Below, piece after piece: positions 10,207 to 21,645 of a DNA stretch of 64,000 bases. Each line of letters begins with the position of its first letter. Position 1 is the stretch's first letter. Under the pieces are notes generated by a model, which did no database searches, was not told where the DNA came from, and was given only the letters and a program-made list of their open reading frames with translations. A program made the position numbers and the translations under genes. The DNA is from Silene latifolia (taxonomy: Eukaryota; Streptophyta; Magnoliopsida; Caryophyllales; Caryophyllaceae), in the NCBI RefSeq assembly GCF_048544455.1, contig NC_133538.1, forward strand, positions 142,535,922-142,599,921, given 5' to 3'.

Positions 10207-13009
10207 TAGATACCAGGGTTACCACCTAAGAGAGATATCGACTTTAATGTTGAGCTCAAACTGGGGACAGGTCCTATATCTAAAGCACCGTACCGTATGG
10301 CACCTAAAGAATTGGAAGATTGAAGAAACGGTTGCATGATCTGTTAGACAAAGGGTATATCCAGCCTAGTGTGTCACCGTGGGGAGCACCAATATTGTTT
10401 GTGAAAAGAAAGATGGGAGCATGAGGCTATGCATCTATTATAGAGAGCTGAATCATGTTACGGTGAAGAACAGGTATCCGTTGCAAAGGATCGATGACCT
10501 TTTTTATCAGCTGAGTGGCGCATGAGTGTTTTTAAAGATTGATTTGAGGTCAGGTTATAATCAGTTGAGGATAGCAGATGAAGATATTCCTAAGACAGCT
10601 TTCCGGTCATGTTATGGTCACTATGAGTACGTGGTGATGCCTTTTGGGTTGACGAATGCACTAGCAGTTTTCATGGATCTTATGAACCGAATTTTCAGCC
10701 CGTTCTTGGATAGGTTTGTGGTCGTCTTCATTGATGACATCTTGGTCTACTCTAGGACTAAGGAGAAGCATGAGGAGCATCTAAGGTTAGTTTTGGAGAC
10801 CTTGGGAGATAATCAGTTGTATGCCAAGTTATCCAAGTGCGAGTTTTGGCTAAAGAAGGTGGCTTTTCTGGGTCACGTGATATCTAAAGAAGGTGTGTCG
10901 GTGGATCCTAGCAAGATTGAGGCGGTGACCAAGTGGAAATCACCGAAGAATGTCGCTTAGATTCGGAGTTTCTTGGGTTTAGTTGGCTACTACAGGAGGT
11001 TCGTGAAAGACTTTTCTACAATCGTGAGGCCTATAACAGCTTTGATGAGAAAAGAGACCAAATTTCGTTGGGATGAGAGTTGTGAGACGGTGTTCCAAAC
11101 CTTAAAGGAGCGTTTGACCATAGCTCCTATCCTAGCTTTACCTGAGGGAAGTGAGAACTTTGAAGTATACATTGATGCTTCAAAGAATGGGTTGGGTTGT
11201 GTTTTGATGCAGAATGGGAAAGTTATAGCTTATGCGTCGAGGCAGCTGGAGCCATATGAGGAGAACTATCCTACTCATGATTTGGAGCTGGGTGCAATTG
11301 TTTTTGCTCTTAAGATTTTGAGGCACTATCTTTATGGGGTAACTTTTAAGGTGTTTTCAGATCATAAGAGTCTGAAGTATATCTACACTCAAAAAGAGTT
11401 TAACATGCGACAAAGGAGATGGATGGAACTGATTGGGGACTATGACATGGAGATCATCTATCACGAGGGTAAGGCCACTGTCGTGGCAGATGCTTTGAGT
11501 AGGAAGAGTGTCCATTCATTGTGTACAGCTATGTCTTTGCTGAAGCTGAGGGATGAGATATCCAAGATGGGGATTCATATGATTCGGAAAAGGGATACCA
11601 TCAAGGACTTGACGATCGAGCCAGACTTCTATGATAACATAAAGAGGAAACAAGAGCTTGATCCAAAGATTTAAGAATGGAAGTCAAGGGTAGAGAGTGG
11701 AACGGTTTCAAGGTTTTCTATCCACACAGACGGGAGTGTTCATTTTGATGGGAGATGGTAATCATGACAGAGGCTAATTGCACCCCTTATTCAGTTCACT
11801 CAGGTGGTGACAAGCTTTATAAGGACCTCAAGAAAACGTTTTGGTGTCCTAATATAAAGAGGGATGTGGCCGAGTTCGTGGCTAAGTGTCTAACATGCCA
11901 GAGAGTAAAGGGGGAGAAACGAAGACTGCAAGGTAAGATTCAGTCACTTGAGGTACCCGAGTGGAAGTGGGAGTCGATCTCTATGGATTTTATAGTGGGG
12001 TTACCAAGGACGCAGCAAGGTAACAATATGATTTTGGTGATCGTCGATCGTCTAACAAAGTCAGCTCACTTCATTCCGATGAAGGATACTTGGACCAAGA
12101 TACAGCTAGTTTTGGGTTATAGGAAGCATGTGGTTCAGTTATATGGTGTGCCAAAGGATATAGAGTCGGATCGAGATGTGAGGTTTATAACACGGTTCTG
12201 GCAAGAGTTGTAGAATTTGACGGGAATGACCTTAAAGATGAGTACAGCTTTTCATCCGGCGGCAGATGGTCAGACTGAGAGGACTATCAAGACTTTGGAG
12301 GATATGTTAACAGCTTGTGCCATGGAGTTCGGTGGGAGTTGGGAAGATAGGCTGGACTTGATTGAGTTTTCTTACAACAACAACTATTACACCAGCATAT
12401 GAATGGCACCGTTCGAGGCTTTGTATGGAAGAGGCGGTGGTTTAAGGACCACAGATGGTGCAAGATATGATTGAGCAAGTTCGTCTGATTCGTTAAAATA
12501 TGAAAATAGCTCAAGATTGCCAAAAGTTTTATGCAGATTTGCACCAGAGGGACATCGAGTTCGCAGTGGGTGACAAGGTCCGTTTGAAAGTATCACCGAT
12601 GCGAGGGGTGATGAGGTTTGGCAAGAAAGGGAAGTTGAGCCAGAAGTTTATCGGCCCGTATGAGATCTTAGATCGTGTAGGAGAAGTAGCCTACCGACTA
12701 GCCTAACCACCAGCGTTGGATCGAGTCCACAACGTATTTCATGTTTTGCAGCTCCGGAAGTATGTGAGTGATCCATCACATGTGCTTGAGGTTGAGAACA
12801 TAGAGCTTGATGAGTCTCTGAATTATGCGGAGGTTCCTAAGGAGATCTTAGACCGCAAAGTGCGCAAGACAAGGAATGGTGAGACCTTCTTACTAAAGGT
12901 CCTTTGGTCTAATCACAATGTGGAAGAGGCCAGATGGGAACCGGAGGAGTTGATGAGAGAGCGTTTCCCTCACCTTTTTTATCAAGTATGTTTGGTTACG
13001 GGGACGTAA
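10207..13009 (+). pseudogene. Chromovirus (Tekay/Del-like) pol: RT, RNase H, integrase, chromodomain
   Basis: The 5' part is missing: it starts in the linker before RT (GYHLREISTL... is out of frame by 10330). RT is recognisable at 10526-10960 ([23 protein letters not shown], catalytic [11 protein letters not shown]). RNase H follows at 10973-11520 ([22 protein letters not shown]). The integrase has a zinc finger (HSGGDKLYKDL ... CLTC at about 11800-11910), DDE residues in SMDFIVGLP, ESDRDVRF and DGQTERT, then the GPY module (KFIGPYEILDRVGEVAYRLA) and a chromodomain-type C-terminus (VLWSNHNVEEARWEPEE). Breaks: stop at 10958, stop at 11672, about 33 bp missing at 11758 relative to the related element at 53440, stops at 12211 and 12400, and a deletion after 12420. 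The element is dead. The chromodomain would steer integration into heterochromatin. Confidence 0.9.
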
Positions 13010-13198
13010 CCGTTGTCTTTTAAGGGAGTAGGAGATGGTCACATGCTTGTTTTGGGTTAGTTTGAGTTAGCTTAGCTATGTTTTTGTAATCTTTTTAGTT
13101 TGAGTTGTTTGGTTCTGGAGTAGTTATTGAGGAGTTGTGTTGTAGTGCTTGGTTTTATTTTGTCTGTATAGTGTGAACTTCAGGGACGAAGTTCTTTT

Positions 13199-13212
13199 TA
13201 AAGAGGGAAGAC
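13199..13212 (+). other. Polypurine tract of chromovirus
   Basis: AAAGAGGGAAGAC lies immediately before TGTAATAC, the start of the 3' LTR. This is where plus-strand DNA synthesis begins in LTR elements. Confidence 0.7.
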
Positions 13213-13990
13213 TGTAATACTACGATTTTCTAAGTCTGTTACTCGGCCGAATATGGCTTACTCGGTCGAGTAAGTGCGTCGTGTGTTTTTAGTCAGGCTA
13301 CTGTCCAGTAATACTCGGTCGAGTATACTCTATACTCGACTGAGTATCCGGTCTGACGCTGTTTATTTTCGCGGTTTTATTTAGAGAGGATTAGAGTTAT
13401 ATAAACGAGATTTACAGTTTCTTAATCATTTTTACTAAAACATAAACTTGCAACGTAACTCTAATCATCTCCAAATCTCTCTCAAGTTCGTGGATCTTTT
13501 GTGAGTCTTGTTCATCCTTCTTTCGCATCAATTGTGTCGGTAAGCCTCTAGTTCTATGAGTTTCTATCAAATTGTCTTTTAGGGTTTGCCCTAATTTGTG
13601 ATTTGGGGGAAGGGGATTTTGACATGTTTGTAATTGAAATTGTATGATTATTGTTAGGTGAAGATTTCGTAGAGGAGCCGTTTTAGCCTGCTTGATTGTC
13701 TCATTTCAGTTTGTGCTAAGGTAAGGTTTCCCTACTCGGTTTACTGTTTAATTGATTTAAGATATGTGTTGTAATTGTTTGTACGATTGATACTGTGATT
13801 GTTTGCTGTTGTTGGATTGGATTTTGGTGTTGGTGTTGGTGTTGAGATGGTTGATGATGTTCGCGAGGTGCATCCTCGGCTGAGTGGAGTCACTTGCAGG
13901 AGTGGCTTCAAGCCTTGATTTCTAGGGTGGTGACAGTCTCTCATGCTAGGGTGGTCGCGGTAAGGCACCTTGGTATGTGGGGATGTTACA
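13213..13990 (+). repeat. 3' LTR of chromovirus (internally deleted)
   Basis: The termini are TGTAATACTACG and GGGGATGTTACA, 778 bp apart. Compared with the LTR at 48617-50003 it lacks about 550 bp after the shared CTGAGTGGAGTCA and AGTGGCTTCA segment, then rejoins at the shared CTAGGGTGGT. It has four palindromic TACTCGGTCGAGTA-type units (13240, 13259, 13312, 13333). Confidence 0.85.
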
Positions 13991-14941
13991 CTAATAACCC
14001 CTAAATCACCCAATTAGGGTTTTAAACAACATTAACCAAATGACATAAAAACAGTACAAAGATGTTACCCATAATACGACGATCACAAAGGTATAAAGAA
14101 CTCCGAAAACCGACAATCCTAGCTCTTGATTTGACAGCAGTGAGAGAAGAGAAACTGACGTAGCTTTATTTTTATTTTTTTTTTGTAGAAAGGTTTAGAA
14201 ATAAGTAAAGGTAAAAAGGAACATACGAAAACTCTTTATATAACTCCTCACGCGTTACTATCAAACTCGGCCGAAAACTCGTAAAACCCGACATACTCGA
14301 TCGAGTAACTATGGTACTCGATCGAGTACCGCCTACTCGATCGAGTTGCACTTACTCGATCGAGTACCCATCAGGCAGAACGTACTCCAGAATGCAAAAC
14401 TAACTTACTCGACAGAGTAAGTCCTACTTGATAGTGTAACACCCCCATTTATTTAGGAGCCTTTAGCTAGATATTCCCAAATAAATAGGACCGTTACCAT
14501 CTCGGTTTCCCGAGGTAGTGAATAACAATGACCAACTCACCAAAGTACTTTAAATTAAAAACTTTAATGATTACATGTTTATTACAAATTAACCAACTAA
14601 AACTTAATATAAGATATTCACAACTCGCATCGGAAAATAAATAAGTGATATAACTATATATGTGATCTAGACTTCATCTAAGGTTTCAAGTTTGGCTCTC
14701 ATCCCAATGCTCCCAAGCCAGCTAATCTTTGGTACCTGTCAAATCTGCTCCCCATAAAACGGTTCACCGCAGGTGTTCACGAATACACAGTCAATCACGA
14801 GGTTGAGTAGGAATAACCAACAACAAGTCAAAGTGAAATGATATGATATATAATGCAAACACAATTGTGCTCATCACCCGAAACATGCTCATCACCCGAA
14901 ACACCCGTTCATCCCGCCAATCCCTGGCCCGGGGTATTCAA

Positions 14942-15046
14942 CATTCCAACCGAAGTTGAAGTATTCACCATCCCAACCGAAGTTGAGGTATTCATCATCC
15001 CAACCGAAGTTGAGGTATTCACCATCCCAACCGAAGTTGAGGTATC
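14942..15046. repeat. 27-bp tandem repeat, about 4 copies
   Basis: The unit contains CCAACCGAAGTTGAGGTATT and repeats every 27 bp with few changes. A plus-strand frame through it would read nine residues over and over (IPTEVEVFT), but this is a by-product of the repeat and not a likely gene. Confidence 0.85.
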
Positions 15047-16063
15047 TAATTATACACCATGCCAGTTATAAAAACCATCTCAGACACGAGCTGAGGTATC
15101 CAATGCAAACGAAATTCCAATATAAATAATCAATAATAAACAATCCAACGATATATAATCCACATCCATTAATCCATCCAATTTCACAATACTTTTATAA
15201 ATTCCACAAACCAACAAAGACAAGACGAGTTGAGTAGTTATCCTACCTTTTCGCAAATCTTCGAGTCACGTGAGTCACACAAGCAATCAAAATTGATTCT
15301 TTACCAATTCATAACCTACATAACATAATTATGTACAATTACTTTATAACCAATAATCAACCAACTAATCATGCACTTATCCTATTCCCATCACGTCCTA
15401 ATACTTTTGACAACTTCAAAGCTAAATCTCTAATTCTACCGTTTTACAGCACGGTTCAGTCTCGCTATAAAATTCATAATTAATTCATCAAAAATCAAAA
15501 CGATGCAAGACCAGTGAGGTTGGAACCCTAAGACACATATCTACAATTCTTGTGAAATAGACTTTCTTCAAATTCCAGACTTATCAGGGTTTTCTTGAAG
15601 GAATCATAAATACTGACGAATTCCGTCGCTTAAAAAGTATTGACCTCTAAAATAAGTTTAACAAATCCTTTTCAAGTGAAACAAAAGCCTAACATCATCT
15701 AGACTCTCCAATTTTAATGTTTGCAAAAGACTCAACTCAATTTCAATTTATAAATCAGGTTTTCAAAATAAACTTTAGACCACTAGTGCATTCGCGGATT
15801 CTCAGTCGACATGTTCATAACGAATTTATTCTGGAAAATCTACACGTTCAATTGCTACGGAATTTTATAGGCATCAACAAGACTTGAAAATAAACTAAGT
15901 CTATTCTTTACGTTTTTGAAGACAACGATTTTAAGATAGTCTGGTAGTTCGTTTAAGACAACTTACAGATTTATTACATTGCTGTAACTTTATACTAAAC
16001 ATTGAAAGATTAAAGATGAACTTACAAAATAAAAGATGATGAACTTCTTTTTTTCCCTTTAAT

Positions 16064-16091
<28 letters not shown>
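16064..16091. repeat. TC dinucleotide microsatellite
   Basis: About 14 uninterrupted TC units inside the solo LTR. Confidence 0.95.
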
Positions 16092-16094
<3 letters not shown>

Positions 16095-16159
16095 TGTGAT
16101 ATTATGAGTTTTTATGTGGAAAAAGGATTTATGGTTAGGTTAGCCTTGCTTATATACTA

Positions 16160-16432
16160 CTCCCTCCGTACCAGACCAAAGGTAACACTTACTATAAACG
16201 GACGTACCACACCAAAGGTAACATTCCTTATTTGGCCCACAATATTACCAAATTATCCTTACACTCATTTGATATTTACACAAAATGTCATTACATACCC
16301 CACCTACTAACCCACAATTAAACCAACAATTACATACCCCACCTATGTTTTCCCTCTTTACCCTTACTTTTTCCACATTTTCTTAAATACTCCACTTTTC
16401 TCTACGTTACCTTTGGTGTGGTACGGAGGGAG
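16160..16432. mobile_element. Stowaway-like MITE, 273 bp
   Basis: Inverted termini CTCCCTCCGTACC and GGTACGGAGGGAG, continuing inward with AAAGGTAAC on one side and GTTACCTTT on the other, are flanked by TA on both sides (16158-16159, 16433-16434). Stowaway MITEs are moved by plant mariner transposases. Confidence 0.9.
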
Positions 16433-16873
16433 TAGTAAGGTAGTATTATTTTAGGAAACTTTCTCTCTTTATTATTATTATACTAGTCTTACCATAAGTA
16501 GGATTACCATACATCTCTTTTACTAATTTACTTATTAAGATATTAATATAATTATTATTACTTTCCCATATTATTATTATTTCCATATTATTTATTATTA
16601 ATTCCCGATATAAAAACCCGATCACACCCATACTATACTAATAAATTTCGGTCCATATAATAATGGCACACGGCCCAAAGCACAAATATAAGCTAAGCCC
16701 AATTCCCGACTTGGATGCTTAATTTATTATTTAATTAACGTCTTACCTATACTTATTATTAGAAATGTCTTTAATCAATTATTAATGTACATAAATTATT
16801 CTCATAAATTCTTATCAAAATACGCGGTATTACAGATAGAGTACCCAACAGCTCATAAATCTGAGGTATTACA

Positions 16874-17448
16874 ATATTCATGTACTCGGTCGAGTATTGC
16901 CTCTACTCGGCCGAGTGGTCATATTCCAGTAGCTACTGCCAAATGCACAAATGCCCTCACTCGGTCGAGTGCCATGTTACTCGGTCGAGTACCCTATACT
17001 GGGTCAAGTACCTGCCACACTCGGCCAAATCATGCTAAAAACGATTCCCCCAAACACACACCCAACAAGTATAAGTACATAAATACGAACCAATAGCATA
17101 TTCTCATGTTTCTATAAACATGTACGACAAAACGTAAACAACCAATCATACATCATGCCTTTCTATATCACCTCAGTTACTCCACAACATATGCATCCAA
17201 TTCATGTCATATTATCTCGAACCACAACATGCACATCGACTCTATTCATACACAGATATAAACACAAACATACACCTATTCCCCAAAACAAGCTCCGTAG
17301 TGACCGGCTCGAATTTGTGTGGGCAACATTGCGGTTTCGAGACGTCTCTCAAACCTTTGCGGTAGCTTCAAACAATTCCTACCTGTGTTCATTTTAATTA
17401 GACACCTTATGTTCATTTGGTTAATTGGTTTTAGGTTCCAAAATCGTC
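16874..17448 (-). other. Chromovirus leader remnant between LTRs
   Basis: On minus this begins at the primer site at 17449 and would be the untranslated leader. From about 17040 down to 16874 it changes to LTR-like sequence with six palindromic units (16882 to 17030). Its gag and pol are absent, so the element is a deletion product or a pile-up of broken copies. No gene is seen. Confidence 0.55.
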
Positions 17449-17460
17449 GCTCTGATACCA
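17449..17460 (-). promoter_or_regulatory. Primer binding site, initiator tRNA-Met
   Basis: GCTCTGATACCA on plus (TGGTATCAGAGC on minus) lies 3 bp from the LTR edge at 17464. Confidence 0.85.
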
Positions 17461-17463
17461 CTT

Positions 17464-18792
17464 TGTAACACCTCCATCTACCAAAGTGCCTTACCAAGGC
17501 CTACCTTAGAAAATGGATGCGCTACCATCTCGGTTGGCCGAGGTAAAATATATCAAATGGAACATAATAGAACGCCTATTAAAAGTACAAACTGTTTAAC
17601 CAAACTCAAACTGAAAACCAAACCAAAACTGTTTACAACTCCGAAAAGAAACCAAAGAAAAGGCTAATGTTTAAGACAACAGCGGAAGCTAGCTAAAGGA
17701 CATGTGATGATTCTACCCCGTCCATATCCAGCGAGCTACATCCACATCCAATACCTGCTAAACCAACAGCTCACTATCCTCGAATGGATCACTACAGTTT
17801 TGAAAACAATAAACGGGGTCAGTCAACTATATAACCAAAATAAGAAATCACAGATACACAATCCAATACACAATCCAATCCAACTGTAGTAACCATCCTA
17901 CAAACTCCAATAGTAACCAGTAACCGACTACACACCGAAATGTGTAGCCCTGTCGGGTTCTCATCGCAAGAGGAAACCCACACCGCCAGTGGGGGGCCGC
18001 AACCTTGCCTACCTAATCCCCGCTCATCGCAATGAACGAACCCAGATCATTAATGTGCACATCCCCCTTATGACGGGAGCCACAAGAGGCGAACATGGGG
18101 TTGGAACCATCTCCCAAAAATGGTCCCATAACAATAACCAATCAGGAGTACAATCTCAATCACAATGATAACAATACCAAACAATCAACCATAATCACAT
18201 CTTATAATTAATTATACAACCAGCTGAGTAGGAAAACCCTACCTTTTCGCAATCCGTTGCCCTGTAGCCAATCATACAAATGTACAACGAGTACCACATC
18301 GTCGCCTACAACAATGGTAATCAAACAATACTAATCACAACCAACACAATCAATCACTACCCCCAATACAACCAAAATTAGGGTTTGCATCATTTCTAAA
18401 TAACAACCATAAACTGAAATAAGAAATACTAGAGACTTACCCACGCTATCGACACGAAAACTAGATGCAAGAACCCACAATTGATCAATCTAGGTTAGGA
18501 GATGATGAGGATGATTAGAGAAGGATGAAACTTAGTTTAGGTTTGTAAAAAAATGATTTTAGAAACTAATTACACGATATTTATACTTCTCTAATCACCT
18601 TAACTAAAACCGCTGAAAATAACGTAACTGAATCGGGCACTCGGTCGAGTACCTGACATTCTCGACCGAGTACCAACAAGCTCGATCGAGTGCTAACACT
18701 CAGAAGCCAAACTCAAATCATCTGATGACCCACTCGGTCGACTATCCCCCACTCGACCGAGTTCCCTATACCCATAAACTTGTGGTATTACA
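17464..18792 (-). repeat. 5' LTR of a minus-strand chromovirus
   Basis: The block starts TGTAACACCTCC and ends TGTGGTATTACA, 1,329 bp. The primer site beside it fixes the orientation. It contains palindromic units at 18639, 18659, 18679, 18731 and 18750. Its outer end resembles that of the LTR at 53611 (TGTAATACCACAAGTTT) and differs from the one at 16873, so those two do not belong to one element. Confidence 0.82.
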
Positions 18793-19376
18793 TGATAAAT
18801 GAATCATCTCAACCAAAACCTTAAGTTAATGGTTGATACCCAACTATTATATTTATAACCTATTACATTTTTCTTAGTTTTTGTAGGTAAAGACGGGCAA
18901 AGCTCAAAATAGGGATGTTTATTCACCCAACATCCGATAAGAGCCTAATCCACTCGATCCTATATGACGGATCGATCGGAGTATCTCTCTTTTTAAAAAC
19001 ACATCTAAAATACATATAAAGATATTCAACTTTTCTAATTTTTGTAATTTCAAAATACTTATTGGTTAACGTACACACTAAATACTTCAAATAAAAGAAA
19101 GTATGTAACTGTAATGGATGATGGATGGATGAATGACGGATGATAGTTTAACAAATGACGAATGGGCTTAAATGAGGTTAAAGCGATGAACGGATAGAAA
19201 ATCACCCGACTCCAAATCCGATTATCCGAGCCATTAACATCCGTAGTTCGAAGTGAGGTAGATGAAGAATGTTGGTTCAAGATAGCCTATGACCAGTGGT
19301 GGAGGGAACTTGCCCCGACTGGCGGTTGGAAATTTCAAAAATTTTATTTAAAATTTTCGAATTTTTTCATCCCTAA
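18793..19376. other. Unassigned spacer
   Basis: AT-rich sequence with GATGGATGGATGAATGA-type simple runs near 19115. No gene, inverted terminus or recognisable repeat. Confidence 0.5.
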
Positions 19377-19783
19377 GACCATCCCCAAGCAAAGGTCGCG
19401 CTAATTAGGTCACGACCCTGTTTTACTCTTAATCCTACTTTATTTATCTTGACCTACTTTCACTCTCTCAAGCAGAAGGTCACGACCTAAGTCATCAATC
19501 TAATCATTTTTCACTTTCCAACCAATTACATCTCTCCACATTATATCACCTTTTCATATATATATTTTTTTATTAATTATTAATATTGTCAACCAATCAC
19601 ATATCGCCGCATATAGGTCATGAATTGGGTCAATTTGCTCCACCAAAGGTCACAAATTTACCACCAAAGGTCACAAATTGACCTCTTCTCTCCAAAGGTC
19701 ACCATAATTTTTTTGTTAATTGATGATTAGTGTGACACCAAGCAAGATCATGACCTAGCAATTGACCTTACTTGGGGATGGTC
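19377..19783. mobile_element. Tourist/Harbinger-like MITE, 407 bp
   Basis: Terminal inverted repeats start GACCATCCCCAAG on the left and end CTTGGGGATGGTC on the right, with similarity for about 40 bp. They are flanked by TAA on both sides (19374-19376, 19784-19786), the 3-bp target duplication of PIF/Harbinger elements. There is no coding region. Confidence 0.78.
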
Positions 19784-20041
19784 TAACTTAAAATCTTGGC
19801 TCGGTCTTATGACATACGGTGACACTGTGACAGTTCCTGGAAAGTATCAGAGGCAGCTGAAAAATAGTTGACACGTCACCGAATGCGTCACTACCTGGTG
19901 ACTAAAACTGTTGAGGTCAAAGGTTGACAGCCATCCGCTTATTATTACTTTCAAGTTTCTACTATTCGCGAGTGAGTAATGATTACTGATTAGTGACCCG
20001 CTTCAATGTTCTTTGATCCTCATAATTTGACTAAAAGATTA

Positions 20042-20073
20042 CTAGTTTTAAACCCGTGCAAAATTGTACGGGT
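20042..20073 (-). mobile_element. Helitron 3' terminus
   Basis: Read on minus, a hairpin (ACCCGTACA, loop, TGCACGGGT at 20052-20073) is followed by about 8 bases and CTAG next to a T. This is the 3' end structure of plant Helitrons. It lies just downstream, on the same strand, of a helicase remnant at 20317-20560, so both are probably one element. Confidence 0.75.
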
Positions 20074-20316
20074 ATGTATTTAGGTCAGTATAAATATTTT
20101 TTTAATGAATATTTTAATTTGCATTTCTATTATAATTATAATAGTTGTAAATCCGTGATCTACATGATTAATGTTTACACATCTTTCAAAGACGTGTTGA
20201 AATGCAATGATTTAAGCTGAAAAACGTAATATACCATTGTAAATACAATTTGCAAATATAAAAAACTTTACAACCCGAATAAAGGAAAAGAATTTGAGAA
20301 TCTACTTATAACATAC

Positions 20317-20560
20317 GCAAATTATTCTAAAATTTGGACATTGATAAAAAAAATTTGAAAATCTACATTAGTAGTCGTATTAGATGTACGCATATCTGAA
20401 TCACAAATTAGATTTTTCAAGCCTTCTTTTTTTTTGACCCTGGAAAGTGTCACATAAAGCTGACCATGAGTAAACACCGGTCTTGAAAGATAGATGTTGA
20501 CCTGAGATAAAGACTGACCTTGACTCTTGTTTATCGTCCTCGCAAAACAAACTGTACTTT
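20317..20560 (-). pseudogene. Helitron helicase (PIF1-like) C-terminal remnant
   Basis: Translating the minus strand from 20558 gives about 80 codons ending at a stop near 20317. It contains [18 protein letters not shown], then [16 protein letters not shown] and GLKNLI. These are the last conserved helicase motifs of PIF1-family and Helitron Rep-helicase proteins (the TINKSQGQ and HGQLYVALSR blocks). The full protein of more than 1,200 residues, with Rep nuclease and the remaining helicase domains, is absent. The codon before INKSQGQ is altered relative to the family (ART for AMT). A cellular PIF1 fragment cannot be ruled out, but the adjacent Helitron terminus favours a Helitron. Confidence 0.8.
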
Positions 20561-20778
20561 TTTTTTCCCAATTTTACTACTACTATCTTCTCTAAAGTGG
20601 CTAAAGGTCAATTTTGACCATTAATTAAGTAAATGGTGTAGTCATCGAGTTTAGTCCCATATCTTTAGTTAATATATAATGAGTTAGGATATTAGTTTTT
20701 GTATGAGAGGTTTACTATATTATGAGAAAGTTTGATCAAGTTTAAAAAAAAATCATTTATTAGCACAATAAATAAATA

Positions 20779-20869
20779 CTTCCTCCGTTCTTATATGATC
20801 TACCCATTTTATTAAAATACTACACTCATATATTTAACAAATGGGTAGATCATATGAGAACGGAGGAAG
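20779..20869. mobile_element. Stowaway-like MITE, 91 bp
   Basis: CTTCCTCCGTTC and GAACGGAGGAAG face each other, with internal GATCTACCCATTT / AAATGGGTAGATC, so nearly the whole element folds on itself. TA lies on both sides (20777-20778, 20870-20871). Confidence 0.88.
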
Positions 20870-21196
20870 TAATATTCTTATATAAATGGACCATCTTAAA
20901 ATGTAATGCCGTCTTAATCTATAACTTGTATAGAAAAGTTTGAGAATTACAGCGAGGGAAGGCTAGGAAGTTTGGCCAGGCGGTGTCAATGTGTCATTGG
21001 TTGTAATGATATCCCGGTCTTTTAATTTCAACTGATTACATATTCTTGAGTCTTGACAGTTTAATTATGTAATTTTAGTTTCATAATCCATTATTTTTTT
21101 GTTAGTGTTATAGCAGTTCCAAAATAGCAATTCTCTTTCTCAAAAAATACTCTCTTGGCAATTATCCACTGCTATAGACATAGAAAATAATGAGTC
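20870..21196. other. Unassigned spacer
   Basis: No gene or repeat boundary recognised. Short runs of A and T only. Confidence 0.5.
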
Positions 21197-21363
21197 TCTC
21201 TTGTGACGGGTTTATCCGTTATAAGCTTGTGACGGGTCAACAATTACTCATATGAGTAGAGAAGACAAAAATTAAAGCGCCTAGGAAATCACAAATGATT
21301 TATCTTATTTATTTATATGAGTTTTACTTAACCCGTTACAAGCTTGTGACGGATATCAACCTT
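21197..21363. repeat. Fold-back element with GTGACGGGT arms
   Basis: The left arm has GTGACGGG and ATCCGTTATAAGCTTGTGAC; the right arm has AACCCGTTACAAGCTTGTGA and CGGATATC. The arms are partly complementary over about 35 bp and separated by about 95 bp. It looks like a MITE, with unclear ends and no clear target duplication. Confidence 0.5.
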
Positions 21364-21645
21364 CTTATAAATGAGAGTGTGCGCATAGAAAATTGGTGGT
21401 GGGGTACTTTTCATGAATTGGTTACGTCAGTTTTACACAATTTTTTACTTTTTGTATTTTTTCAATTTGTAAATAGGAAAATTTGTAGGTGACGTGGTTG
21501 ATTCTCATGCTTCTATTTGCTTTTGTATTAATAGAAGGTAGATTTCGCATCAAACTCAATAACTACTCAACTTGGTGCACTTAAAACAATCTAACATCCA
21601 CAGTTATTTGATCATTTAACTTTTGGTTCTTCATTATCTTAATTA

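Larger units (their letters stand above)
14435..16834. mobile_element. Solo LTR, 2.4 kb, with 5-bp target duplication
   Basis: The block starts TGTAACACCCCC and ends CGCGGTATTACA, and is flanked on both sides by GATAG (14430-14434 and 16835-16839). That is the 5-bp target duplication of an LTR-element integrase. There is no internal region, so the two LTRs recombined. Inside are a 27-bp tandem repeat (14942-15046), a TC microsatellite and a Stowaway MITE. Orientation is uncertain because both termini read TGTAAYACC. Confidence 0.82.
13991..16873 (-). repeat. Truncated chromovirus LTR, minus, split by a solo LTR
   Basis: Sequence 13991-14434 plus 16840-16873 is the reverse complement of the first part of an LTR like that at 48617: it carries CCCTAATTGGGTGATT reversed, the palindrome array at 14294-14366, and ends TGAGGTATTACA. 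The rest of this LTR is missing at 13990, where it abuts the end of the neighbouring plus-strand LTR. A 2.4 kb solo LTR interrupts it. Confidence 0.75.

Noticed and set aside
14853-15071. Repetitive reading frame IPTEVEVF as a gene
   Set aside because: It is a 27-bp tandem repeat in an LTR with no other coding sign.
17155-17667. Short frames on both strands
   Set aside because: They cross the primer site and the LTR border, so they are chance frames.
13240-18763. Regular palindrome arrays could be taken for a CRISPR array
   Set aside because: The units are 14-bp palindromes with 5-7 bp spacers inside retroelement LTRs of a plant; no cas genes, no spacers of proper length.
13991-18792. One minus-strand element with LTRs at 13991-16873 and 17464-18792
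   Set aside because: The outer ends of the two LTRs differ (TGTAATACCTCAG against TGTAATACCACAAG), so they come from different elements.
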